Shown here piece after piece: positions 17,730 through 25,989 of a stretch of 64,000 nt of DNA. The stretch covers positions 16,114-80,113 of the forward strand of contig CAZAOK010000004.1 of assembly GCA_964486725.1 (NCBI GenBank). The letters run 5' to 3'. Source of the DNA: M55B154 sp964486725 (GTDB lineage Bacteria; Spirochaetota; UBA4802; UB4802). The notes beneath the pieces were generated by a model. The model worked only from the letters and a program-made list of their open reading frames with translations. It was not told where the DNA came from and did not search any database. Position 1 is the first letter of the stretch; each line of letters starts with the position of its first letter. The position numbers and the translations under genes were made by a program.

Positions 17730-18311
17730 TTACAGTGTTCTCAGCCGGGAGATTAGTTGTTCAAGATTGCCATTTACATTGCGCTGAAGTTTTTCTTCTA
17801 TAAAATATATCATCCTGCTGTTTAAGAGTATTCGTTCCCGTCGTTCCGGGCTGGTTCCGTATCGATTAAGCAGGTCATTAACGCGCTGATCAACGGTGAC
17901 AATTGTATGATGCATCACCCGTTTATCAGCGTAATATACAATTTCACGTTCTTCAACCGGCCCTTCCGGGTTGAAATTAGTAAAAAAAACGTGTTCGCCT
18001 ACAATGTAGGCAATTTCCGGCATGTCAAGATTTCGAAGGAGTTCTGCCCCGGTTTTGTCATGGGGTTCACCAGTAGAAAGTCCCCGTGTTTTGGTGATAT
18101 CATGCAGAAGGGATGCGGCAAGAAGCAGGTCACGGTTTACGGGATTCTCGTCATTCAGGTTATCAGCTATTGCCAGTGCAACGTTCATAACCTGGCGTGA
18201 GTGTTCAACGATGTTGGGAAGCATCCTGAACTCATTCATCAGGTGATAGCATTCTTTTTCGTCTGGTATTTTTGGATAATTTTTATTCATGAAATAAACC
18301 GGTAACGGCAT
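17730..18311 (-). CDS. HD-domain phosphohydrolase (HDIG-like)
   Basis: The protein of about 190 residues has NIVEHSRQVMNVALAIAD, the metal-binding LLHDITKT near residue 88, a GEH segment and a late DKRV motif, the order seen in small HDIG proteins. These hydrolyse phosphomonoesters or nucleotides; the substrate cannot be read from sequence. The first Met (18311) and a Met seven codons later (18290, MNKNYPKIPDE) are both possible; neither has a clear ribosome site. It sits 1 base upstream of the COG1031 radical SAM gene and 9 bases after a second, larger HD protein, so three genes form one unit. Confidence 0.82.
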   Translation of the reverse strand: MPLPVYFMNKNYPKIPDEKECYHLMNEFRMLPNIVEHSRQVMNVALAIADNLNDENPVNRDLLLAASLLHDITKTRGLSTGEPHDKTGAELLRNLDMPEIAYIVGEHVFFTNFNPEGPVEEREIVYYADKRVMHHTIVTVDQRVNDLLNRYGTSPERRERILLNSRMIYFIEEKLQRNVNGNLEQLISRLRTL

Positions 18312-18320
18312 TATTTTTTA

Positions 18321-19514
18321 TCAGTTAAAATAATCGAAAACCATGCCAAAATCAAGGTTGCCGATCTTCCGGCTCTTGTATTTCTCGTAAATACTTCGCC
18401 TGCCGTTTTCAAGGGCCTCGGGTTTTATACCGTATTTAATTGAGAGGGATGCCTCTATGAAGGCGGCAAGATCATCACAACCTTTCAGCATTATGCCATC
18501 GAGGGGATTCCATTTATCATGATTATACGTTGTGTTCATTTTTTCAACGGGTATATCATATTCTATGATTCCGTCACGCATTATCTTGTTGGTAAATTCA
18601 TTTTCAGTAAAATAACGGATCTCTGAATGCCAGCTTTCGGGTATAAGTGGGTAAATTTTTTCTTCCGCCTGGATCTTTTCGTATTCTTTTATGATATCAT
18701 CAAGTCCTTCAACTGATCTTTTAAGTGGTGAGACAATATCACGGGTGAGAACCTCGGGGAGGTCGTGAAAAAGCGAGGCGAAGAAATTATTGTATATCCT
18801 CTGCCTGGTGAATCCTGCTTCCATTGAACAGAAATAACTCAGTATTGCAACTATCAGCATATGACCAAGCACGGAGGTATGGGGTATCCTCGGGGTCTGC
18901 GCCCAGCGTTGTTGCAGGCGTAACTGGCCGCAAAGATTTATGAAACCTGAGATGTCCCTGTGCAGTAAAATTTTCTGAACTCCAACAAGGTCGTTGTGTT
19001 TTTCAATCTGGGCTTCTATCTCACCTTTTGTTTTGTCAATATCCTGCATGAACGAATTGCCGGGGTATATTAACCTGAATTCCCAGTTGGTGGCAAGATA
19101 ATGGGCTGCCCGAAGAATTCTTTTTTCAACAACCGAGTAATTCTCGTTAAAAAAATATTCCTCGAACTTGTCACTGAATTCACCTGCAATGGTATTGATA
19201 TCCCCCTGGAGTTCCTGCAGCACCCAGCGGTTCAGTTCATTTCCCTTTTCTTTCATGATTTTATGAAAAACCGGCGGCTTGATGTCGGTTACCACTACCC
19301 GGTGAAGAAATTCAATTATTCCGCCTTCAATGAGTTTTATCCAGTTAAATACATGGCTGCCTGATTCTGATTCATACCTGGCGATCACGTAGGCGATGAT
19401 CATTTTATGAGCCTGCTTGTCAAGTTCTGTAAGCTCTGCTGGCCGAAGATGATCATTCCATCGCTGAATGCTGGCCGCCTGATGTATCCACTCTATTGCA
19501 CCCTTGCTGAACAT
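18321..19514 (-). CDS. HD-domain hydrolase, YfbR-like C-terminal half
   Basis: The start is set at ATG 19514 because a GGAGG lies 5 bases before it; a longer frame to 19685 has no ribosome site. The resulting 397-residue protein has an N-terminal helical part of unknown kind and a second domain with RIPHTSVLGHMLIVAILSYF, then SLFHDLPEVLTRDIVSPLK and a late DDLAAFIEA, an HD arrangement like that of YfbR and HD_3 nucleotidases (H...HD...D). The metal residues look complete. It heads the HD-HD-radical SAM unit. The substrate is unknown; dNMP or other nucleotides are likely from family knowledge. Confidence 0.82.
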   Translation of the reverse strand: MFSKGAIEWIHQAASIQRWNDHLRPAELTELDKQAHKMIIAYVIARYESESGSHVFNWIKLIEGGIIEFLHRVVVTDIKPPVFHKIMKEKGNELNRWVLQELQGDINTIAGEFSDKFEEYFFNENYSVVEKRILRAAHYLATNWEFRLIYPGNSFMQDIDKTKGEIEAQIEKHNDLVGVQKILLHRDISGFINLCGQLRLQQRWAQTPRIPHTSVLGHMLIVAILSYFCSMEAGFTRQRIYNNFFASLFHDLPEVLTRDIVSPLKRSVEGLDDIIKEYEKIQAEEKIYPLIPESWHSEIRYFTENEFTNKIMRDGIIEYDIPVEKMNTTYNHDKWNPLDGIMLKGCDDLAAFIEASLSIKYGIKPEALENGRRSIYEKYKSRKIGNLDFGMVFDYFN

Positions 19515-19713
19515 CCATGCCTCCATTATGATCATGTACACTGGTAAACAGTCTACATACCACCCTCCAGATGTCAGTAACATTTTTTCATTTGCCAGTG
19601 AACATAGCGACTTCGCGGTGATCCTGAAGAGTAATCGGTGCTGATAAAATAATACTTGCAACAGGGCAATATATATATGCATCATAATGAAAAATTAATT
19701 ACAAGGAGTGGGC

Positions 19714-20217
19714 ATGAGTTTGAAAAGAATTGATGCTGCTGACATTACTGATAATCCATTCTCCCTTATCGGTGAGGACTGGATGCTGATAACCTCCGGT
19801 ACGTTAGATTCTCATAACATGATGACAGCGTCATGGGGAGGACTGGGGATACTCTGGCATAAACCGGTAAGCTTTATATTTATCCGGCCCCAGCGGCATA
19901 CTTTTAACTTCGTGGAAAGTAACGACGTGTATACCCTGAATTTTTTTAACGAGAAGCACCGGGAGGTGCTGAAATATTGCGGAAGCCGTTCAGGACGGGA
20001 TGTAAATAAAACCAGGGAAACCGGCCTGACCCCCATGGAGTCAGAAAACGGCTGTGTGTATTTCGAAGAATCCCGGCTGGTGATAGAATGCCGAACCATA
20101 TACTACCAGGACATAGATCCCGCGCATTTCCTGTCACCGGATATTGAGAAATTATATAATAATGACTATCACAGGATGTACGTTGGTGAAGTGATACAGT
20201 GCCTTTCAACGGGGTAA
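19714..20217 (+). CDS. Flavin reductase-like FMN-binding protein
   Basis: The 167-residue protein resembles the DIM6/NTAB flavin reductase family: NPFSLIGEDWMLITSG, NMMTASWGGLGILW, VSFIFIRPQRHT, YTLNFF and CGSRSGRD. Such proteins bind FMN and reduce flavins or act as small flavoproteins. The ATG at 19714 is chosen because AAGGAG ends 5 bases before it. It is divergent from the HD gene and just upstream of a hydrogenase-protease-like gene with 65 bases between. No oxygenase partner is present. Confidence 0.85.
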   Translation: MSLKRIDAADITDNPFSLIGEDWMLITSGTLDSHNMMTASWGGLGILWHKPVSFIFIRPQRHTFNFVESNDVYTLNFFNEKHREVLKYCGSRSGRDVNKTRETGLTPMESENGCVYFEESRLVIECRTIYYQDIDPAHFLSPDIEKLYNNDYHRMYVGEVIQCLSTG

Positions 20218-20282
20218 TACTATGAGTCAACTTCTTCACCGGGGTGGTGTGCCGGCAACAGCCAGAATGCATGGAGATGGAA

Positions 20283-20753
20283 ATGGCCACTGAACCCCGC
20301 AAGTACATGCTCCTGGGGATAGGAAGCCGTTTAAACAGGGACGACAGCGCCGGAAGCATTATTGCCGAAGAGTTCAGAAGCCCTCAATGGGTGGTGGTGG
20401 ACGGGGGGCAGATGCCCGAGAACTATACCGGTGTGGTAAAGAGAGAGGCTCCCGATGTGCTTGTAATCATCGATGCCGCGGGAATGAAACTGGAACCCGG
20501 GGAATTCAGGAGAATTTCACTGGATACCCTTGCAAGATCCCATCTTTTTAACACCCATGCCGCGCCGCCCGCCCTGTTTATCTCTTACCTGCAGTCATTC
20601 GTAAACGAAATATACTTTATCGGAATACAGCCACAGGATACCAGTCCAGGTGAAAGCCTCAGTGAGGCAGTCAGGGAGGGAATAGAAAATATCAAGAAAA
20701 TTCTGCAGGCTGGAAAAATCCGCTCAATACCCGAACTTAAATCCCTTCCGTGA
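20283..20753 (+). CDS. Hydrogenase maturation protease-like protein (HycI/HyaD family)
   Basis: The 156-residue protein has LLGIGSRLNRDDSAGSIIAEE (a family nickel-binding Asp is expected in the RDD segment), VDGGQMPENY with the usual Glu/Asp replaced by Gln/Glu, VIIDAAGMKLEPGEFRR and a FNTHAAPPAL segment with the conserved His. HycI-type proteases remove the C-terminal tail of NiFe hydrogenase large subunits after nickel insertion. No hydrogenase genes are in the window. A GGAG just before the third of three clustered ATGs supports the start at 20283; a GTG at 20244 is an alternative. Confidence 0.85.
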   Translation: MATEPRKYMLLGIGSRLNRDDSAGSIIAEEFRSPQWVVVDGGQMPENYTGVVKREAPDVLVIIDAAGMKLEPGEFRRISLDTLARSHLFNTHAAPPALFISYLQSFVNEIYFIGIQPQDTSPGESLSEAVREGIENIKKILQAGKIRSIPELKSLP

Positions 20754-20774
20754 TCCAATTGTTCCTGTGGCGGG

Positions 20775-22988
20775 TTATTTCTCATCCCGCATTTGAGGGA
20801 AGAACACCTCAACCATATCGGCATGGGATGAGGCGGTAAAAAGCTTTTCCCGGTTTTCTTCGTTCATTATGAATTTAGAAATCTCAGAGAGCGTGTTTAT
20901 GTGCTCGTTGGGCTTGTTACGAGGACTTAACACCATAAAAACCAGGTGAACCTCATCGTTGTTTATCTTCGAAATAACCCTGCGGGTTGTTTTCGCTACC
21001 ATGACGATGGATTCGTCCAGCTTCTCTGAGTAGCCATGGGGCAGGGCGATGTTAAAACCGATAAGACTGGAATACTCGTTCTCAATATCCATCATGTGCT
21101 TGTGAATGCTGGCAGTCTCCAGGTCGGGATAATCATTTCTCAATATATTCAGAAGTTCTTCAATTACATCGGACATTGAGCGGGCCGATGTAATTGTAAT
21201 CCATTCAGGTTTAATGTGCAGGTCAACGCTGACGGTAAAAGGCTGATAAATAAGAAATATGCATGGACCTTTGGCATCTTCCGGGAGAAATGGATGTATA
21301 CTGTCATCTATTCTGCTCATCAAGACCCTCTCTGGATGATTGATAGACTCGGCATTACCTTGTCCCTGCATAAAAGAGATATCCCTGTTTTCCACACTCA
21401 TCTTTATTACTCTACCAAGTGGCAGGCTTGTCCAGACAGGGGTTCCCGATAATACTGTTTCAGAGGTTTGTTCATCCTCTGGAAGAGACAACTGTCGCCA
21501 CTGGTAAAGGTTGGGGTTTCTTAACTTTTTACTCCAACGCTGACATATGAGTTCGTTCAGTTCTTCGTTTTCAGTTATTGCAAGCACATTCCCAATTCCA
21601 AAAAGTTCGGGTGTATTGTCGGGGTTAACTGTTATGGCATTATCCGAAATGGCAACAAATCCGTTTCTGCGGGCAACAGCTGCCAATCTTATGTTTGTGT
21701 CTATCAAGGTGACTGGCCGTCCCTGGTCCTGTATAAAGTTTGCCACGATGCGTCCCAGCTTATGCGCTCCAACGATTAGCCAGCCTGTTGGCTCAGGCTC
21801 GTGAACCTTTAAAAGCCTGGCTACCCATTTTGCTGAGAATCCCTGTAGAATAACTGTACCGCTAATTACGGCGTAGGTAAATGCTTCTAAAAACTCAGCC
21901 TGTTGTGAGTAATTACCGTTTGAAGATGCTTTCAGATTTAATGCGAACAGTGAAGCCATAGAGGCCGCAACGATACCCCGTGGCGCAATCCAGCTCAGGA
22001 AGAGTTTATCCCTGAAGGTAAAGTTTTTGCTGCCCAGTGTGCTGATAAAAATATTCAGGGGACGAACAACAATCATGACCAGGATAACGGCAACCAGGAT
22101 TTTTATCAGGTATTCTCCCCTGTATGTTTCGATGGCCAGGTTGGCGGCAAGCAATACGAAAAGCAGCCCGATGAGCAGTTCAATGAGCTGGGCCTTGTAA
22201 ACCTTTATCCTGTCAATTTGCGGAGTATCAGAGGTCCCGATAACAAAACCTGCAATAACCACACTCAGAAGACCACTTTCTAGTACCAGCATATCAGAAA
22301 GGGTGTATATGCCAAGGGCGGCGGCCAACACGAAAATATTCAGATTTTCTTCGGGTATCCAGTTTTTTCTTATAATACGGGCAATAATTAATCCACAGAC
22401 AACCCCGATGGCAATCCCTGAAGAGAACCGTGACAAAAATAGCAGAATAGCATCATGACCGATAATCCACTCATAACACAGCAGAGCAATAAAGACGCCG
22501 ATAGGATCGATAAGAACCCCTTCCCAGTGAAGAAAATTGTTTAATTTCTGATGCACCCCAACTCTCTTCAGAAGTGGACCGATAACAGTGGGCCCAGTTA
22601 CAATAACCAGGCTGCCAGCTAAAATGGATAGGGCCCAGGGGTATCCCATAACGTACTTAACAACAACCGCGGTGCAAAGCCAGGTTATTACCACCCCCCT
22701 TGTCAGTACAGCTCGTATTTCCGATGAAACCTGGCGGTAGCCTTTCAGGTCAAGTGTTAAGCCCCCCTCGAAAAGTATGAGGGCAACCGATATCTGTATT
22801 ATGGCTTCAAGGCCTTCACCAAGAAGTGCAGGATCTATTATGTTAAGCCGGTAGGCACCGGGTCCAACCGCTATACCACCAATCAAGAGAATTACGATTG
22901 GTGAAATTTTCATTCTTTTGGCGATAGTAACAAACAGAATTCCAAAAAACAGGGCAAGGCCAAATGTTGTAATAAGCTGATGTGTCAT
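20775..22988 (-). CDS. CPA1-type Na+/H+ antiporter fused to TrkA-N and PTS EIIA domains
   Basis: The 737-residue protein has a 12-helix antiporter domain (residues 1-395) with GGIAVGPG, ILFEGGLTLDL and SWIAPRGIVAASMASLFA. A TrkA-N-like nucleotide-binding domain follows (about 405-480, WLIVGAHKLGRIVANFI). A C-terminal domain of the type-2 EIIA (fructose/nitrogen) class comes last, with a phospho-accepting His about residue 651 in IALPHGYSEKLDES. The antiporter moves Na+ or K+ out in exchange for protons. The EIIA tail suggests control by a phosphotransfer chain. No EI or canonical HPr gene is in the window. It is a single gene, convergent with the hycI-like gene. Confidence 0.88.
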   Translation of the reverse strand: MTHQLITTFGLALFFGILFVTIAKRMKISPIVILLIGGIAVGPGAYRLNIIDPALLGEGLEAIIQISVALILFEGGLTLDLKGYRQVSSEIRAVLTRGVVITWLCTAVVVKYVMGYPWALSILAGSLVIVTGPTVIGPLLKRVGVHQKLNNFLHWEGVLIDPIGVFIALLCYEWIIGHDAILLFLSRFSSGIAIGVVCGLIIARIIRKNWIPEENLNIFVLAAALGIYTLSDMLVLESGLLSVVIAGFVIGTSDTPQIDRIKVYKAQLIELLIGLLFVLLAANLAIETYRGEYLIKILVAVILVMIVVRPLNIFISTLGSKNFTFRDKLFLSWIAPRGIVAASMASLFALNLKASSNGNYSQQAEFLEAFTYAVISGTVILQGFSAKWVARLLKVHEPEPTGWLIVGAHKLGRIVANFIQDQGRPVTLIDTNIRLAAVARRNGFVAISDNAITVNPDNTPELFGIGNVLAITENEELNELICQRWSKKLRNPNLYQWRQLSLPEDEQTSETVLSGTPVWTSLPLGRVIKMSVENRDISFMQGQGNAESINHPERVLMSRIDDSIHPFLPEDAKGPCIFLIYQPFTVSVDLHIKPEWITITSARSMSDVIEELLNILRNDYPDLETASIHKHMMDIENEYSSLIGFNIALPHGYSEKLDESIVMVAKTTRRVISKINNDEVHLVFMVLSPRNKPNEHINTLSEISKFIMNEENREKLFTASSHADMVEVFFPQMRDEK

Positions 22989-23319
22989 AGAATAACCCGT
23001 GAAATTTTTTTAACTCGAGTTCATTATATCTTATTCAATTTGAATTGTGTCAATATTTATACTTTTAAGTTACAAGAAAAGTAGTAACTACTCACCTATG
23101 ACTAAAATATTGATTATATACTTCATAATGAAAAGGAATTTGAGCATCTTCCCCCGCCTTCGGCGGGGGAAGATGCAGGATTATTATTCATTTTGCATAA
23201 TTTGTAATTATTCAGCATGACAGTTGAGTAGTTACGAAAAGTATTGGAATGAATAAAAAAATAGAAACATTGTAAATTGGTATTGTTGTTGACGAAAGGT
23301 GGTAAATATGAATGAATAA
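22989..23319. other. Intergenic region holding MITE copy B
   Basis: The 331-base gap between the divergent antiporter and chemotaxis genes is mostly MITE copy B (23084-23235) with its 8-bp duplications. The last 40 bases hold aaaggtgg (23295-23302) and a three-codon open frame (23308-23319). I see no other gene. Confidence 0.7.
23084..23235 (-). mobile_element. MITE copy B (152 bp) with 8-bp target duplication
   Basis: Copy B lies in the opposite orientation to copies A and C. Its ends are gtaactactcacctatgact and its partner cagttgagtagttac. The centre is the palindrome ctttccccc-type gcccgccttcggcggggga. The direct repeat GAAAAGTA flanks it exactly (23076-23083 and 23236-23243), which shows it arrived by transposition. 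There is no open frame, so it needs a transposase in trans. Confidence 0.88.
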
Positions 23320-24924
23320 ATGGGCGTATTAATAATTACGTGCGTGGGCGGTGTCATGTTATTTGAAAAACTTAAACACTTCTTTCTTTCATCATATGAA
23401 GATAGTACATTTGTACATTATCAAAAAGCAAAAGTTATGATGTGGTTTGAGATAGTATTAATCTTTCTTACTTCGTTATCGGTTATCAGCACGAATCTTT
23501 TCTCTCCACACGTGGCTACCCTGCAGTACAACCTGAGTATGAGCATTGTTATAGGATCCTTTGTTGTGTGTATCTTCATCCTGAAAACCGGCTGGTATAA
23601 AACAACCGCCTACGTTGCCATACTGTTCCCCCTTGTTCTTATTCTGTACCTGGCGTTACTGGTTCCCACCCAGGCAGGAAAATATATATACATGTTGTAT
23701 TTACTTGTGTTCATTGTTATGGCCGCCCTCTTTGGTACCAGGATAACGGTATGGATTATAACGGGTATTGTTATTGCATGCGGAACCACTGTTGTGCTGA
23801 ATTCTCATGGAATAATAGCAGATAATGTCATGGTAACCACCATTACTCATTTTGCTATCATATCATTTATGATTTGTATTCTCAGTTACCTAATCGTGAA
23901 TATAATGATGCAGGCAATAGCCAGCATGGAGAGAAAACAGGAATTTTTAAACAGGGAGCATAATAAGAAAAAGGATGTAATACGGGAAATTGACAAGGTA
24001 GCGCAATCATTGAGCCAGTACTCACGAACGATGACAGAAAGCTCAAGAAAATTCGCCGATAATGCCCAGTCGCAGGCTTCCAGCATTGAAGAAATTACAT
24101 CCACCCTTGAGGAAGTAGCCGCAAGCGCTGAATCGTCTGTACAAATGACTGACGCGCAAAAGAGCAGAACGGAGAATCTCATGGAAGATCTTCAGCAGAT
24201 GCATCAACTTGTTTCAGACAGCAGTAATAATATCGAAAATGCCCAGGTGCAGCAGGAAGGTTTAAATGCCAGAATAGGGGTAGCCCGGGACGAAGTTTCA
24301 AAAAGCCTCGAATCCATGAAATTTGCACTTGATAGCAGTAAAAAGGTGTCTGAGGCTACTAACCTTATCATTGACGTGTCAGATCAGATTAATCTTTTAT
24401 CACTTAACGCGTCAATTGAAGCAGCCAGGGCGGGCGAATCCGGCAAAGGCTTTGCGGTAGTTGCCGAAGAGATTGGCAAGCTTGCTGAAAAAACCCAGAC
24501 AATAACAAAAGAAATTACTTCACTGGTCGATAGAACCGATCATGAATTGTATGAGACTGGAAGATCCATGGAAAACGTAAGTGATACTGCGGTACATATT
24601 GAGAAACTTTCTGTTGATTTCGGACACTTGTTTGTGAAGGTAAAGGAGTTGATTGAACGCGACCTTGGTATAAATAGCGAGTTACAAAAAAGCGCAGAAA
24701 ATGTCCTAAGTGGGGCTGACGAGGTGAAGGTGTCAATCAACGAGTTGAAGAATGCAATTGATGAAATTACCAGTTCAGTGTCTATTATCAATGATTCCAC
24801 TCAGCAGCTGGCATCAGGGTCTGATGAATTATCTGAATTTGCTGTCTCCCTGCTGGATACAACAAACACTTTGGGAAAGATTCTTACAGATGATGATTAT
24901 AATAATGATAAAGGGACATTTTAA
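23320..24924 (+). CDS. Methyl-accepting chemotaxis protein with polytopic N-terminus
   Basis: The N-terminal 200 residues hold about six hydrophobic helices and no large periplasmic domain. The cytoplasmic part has a long coiled coil and the invariant hairpin tip INLLSLNASIEAARAGESGKGFAVVAEE cut here to its key phrase LNASIEAARAGE (about residues 365-376), followed by IGKLAEKTQ. The protein thus signals to CheA/CheW; with six helices it likely senses the membrane, or an internal or membrane-coupled cue. The stop of a three-codon frame (23308-23319) abuts the ATG at 23320 (TAAATG), and a Met at codon 13 is the alternative start. No che genes are adjacent. Confidence 0.9.
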   Translation: MGVLIITCVGGVMLFEKLKHFFLSSYEDSTFVHYQKAKVMMWFEIVLIFLTSLSVISTNLFSPHVATLQYNLSMSIVIGSFVVCIFILKTGWYKTTAYVAILFPLVLILYLALLVPTQAGKYIYMLYLLVFIVMAALFGTRITVWIITGIVIACGTTVVLNSHGIIADNVMVTTITHFAIISFMICILSYLIVNIMMQAIASMERKQEFLNREHNKKKDVIREIDKVAQSLSQYSRTMTESSRKFADNAQSQASSIEEITSTLEEVAASAESSVQMTDAQKSRTENLMEDLQQMHQLVSDSSNNIENAQVQQEGLNARIGVARDEVSKSLESMKFALDSSKKVSEATNLIIDVSDQINLLSLNASIEAARAGESGKGFAVVAEEIGKLAEKTQTITKEITSLVDRTDHELYETGRSMENVSDTAVHIEKLSVDFGHLFVKVKELIERDLGINSELQKSAENVLSGADEVKVSINELKNAIDEITSSVSIINDSTQQLASGSDELSEFAVSLLDTTNTLGKILTDDDYNNDKGTF

Positions 24925-25160
24925 CCATAAAAAATGATTGAATGAATAAAGCAGCTATAATATGTTACCGTTAGACCTTTTATATGGTTTCAGATTACAA
25001 TTTTTATATAAATGTGTTTCCTGAATATATATACATGATTTAGTAAAAAAAGTGTTCAGATTTATAAATCAGGTCGAATATATTCTTTTAATACGCAATA
25101 ATATAGAAATAAAAAAAGTATGACCGGTTGGATAATTAATCTCAGTTCAGGATTGTTTCT

Positions 25161-25628
25161 ATGAAAAATTATAATGACATCATAATCCAGTTTATGAAAA
25201 GTAAAGCAGACAGGATGGAAAAAGAGCTTTCCATACCGGGAACCTGGTATTTTAACGAGGGTGACCGTAAGGATATTTTAAGCTGGAATAACGAAGAAGC
25301 CCTACGGGTGTGGAAACGAATTAAGGAAAATATTCAAAAGCACGGTTGTTCAGGGCTCAGGTACGAGCTTTGCCCCTTCTGTCACAAAAATGGTTACGAA
25401 CATAAGGGATGTTACAAAGCATTAAAGAATCCCATTTGTGTGAAATGCGGTTATGGTAGCCGCCATGGACTCTGTATCAGTGACGAAGAAGGTGAAAGTG
25501 AATACAGAAAAATTCTTCAAGCATTTGATGATACCAGAATGAGCATGTATAAGTTTTTTTCAAATGATTATTATAAACATCTTGTTAAAAAACTTGAATT
25601 AAGTTTGAACGAAAACGTATGTGCGTAA
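25161..25628 (+). CDS. Cysteine-rich putative zinc-binding protein (155 aa)
   Basis: I do not recognise this protein. It is soluble and about half-way along has the cysteine cluster LCPFCHKNGYEHKGC and then CVKCGYGSRHGLC (residues about 73-115), which resembles two zinc-ribbon knuckles (C-x2-C...C and C-x2-C...C). The rest is helical and charged, with many Lys and Glu. A 15-bp perfect inverted repeat (25632-25671) lies right after its stop. Zinc binding and nucleic-acid or protein contacts are possible but unproved. Confidence 0.68.
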   Translation: MKNYNDIIIQFMKSKADRMEKELSIPGTWYFNEGDRKDILSWNNEEALRVWKRIKENIQKHGCSGLRYELCPFCHKNGYEHKGCYKALKNPICVKCGYGSRHGLCISDEEGESEYRKILQAFDDTRMSMYKFFSNDYYKHLVKKLELSLNENVCA

Positions 25629-25631
25629 ATA

Positions 25632-25671
25632 CACGTATTTGGGATACACTAAGTAATATCCCAAATACGTG
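25632..25671. terminator. 15-bp perfect inverted repeat between convergent genes
   Basis: Arms cacgtatttgggata (25632-25646) and tatcccaaatacgtg (25657-25671) form a perfect 15-bp stem with a 10-base loop. No T-run follows on either side, so if it terminates it does so without a classical U-tract; it may also be a protein-binding site. Confidence 0.5.
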
Positions 25672-25690
25672 CCATATTCTAACACCTTTC

Positions 25691-25843
25691 TTACTCATAA
25701 CTCATGAAATTTCTCAAGCTGAACAGGTGTTTACCCAACTCCTTGTTGTTGCTTACAAACTCCTGATATATATGTTCGTGGTTTCTGAAGTAATTGCAAT
25801 CAGCATTCAGGCAAAATGTTTGTATTTCATATTTCCTTTTCAT
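25691..25843 (-). CDS. Small cysteine/histidine peptide of 50 aa, putative zinc finger
   Basis: The start at 25843 is well supported: AAAGGAGGG lies just before the ATG (25846-25856), and a -35/-10 pair lies upstream. The peptide MKRKYEIQTFCLNADC continues with NYFRNHEHI, giving a C-x4-C...H-x-H pattern that could bind one zinc, then a charged helix. I know no family; it recalls zinc knuckles of transposase N-termini but no transposase follows. The gene stands alone downstream of tetR on the same strand, so it may be regulated by that TetR protein. Confidence 0.68.
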   Translation of the reverse strand: MKRKYEIQTFCLNADCNYFRNHEHIYQEFVSNNKELGKHLFSLRNFMSYE

Positions 25844-25903
25844 GGTACCCTCCTTTACAAGAATAATACAAATGATCATTTGATCAAAATGCTTTATAGA
25901 TAC

Positions 25904-25932
25904 AGTATATAGTGAAATTGTTGAAAAGTCAA
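25904..25932 (-). promoter_or_regulatory. Promoter with palindromes for the 50-aa gene
   Basis: On the minus strand, -35 TTGACT (25932-25927) and -10 TATACT (25909-25904) are separated by exactly 17 bases. Just downstream, at about 25870-25892, are the perfect palindromes tttgatcaaa and aaatgatcattt, in the position expected for a repressor site near or after the start point. The neighbouring TetR-family gene is a natural candidate for the repressor; this is inference. Confidence 0.72.
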
Positions 25933-25989
25933 CAAAGGGTCACTTATAATACATATACGGGTGATAGTTGAAGTCAGGGTTAAATAATA

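Noticed and set aside
19515..19685. A 57-codon extension of the larger HD gene
   Set aside because: It has no ribosome site, while ATG 19514 has GGAGG at 5 bases.
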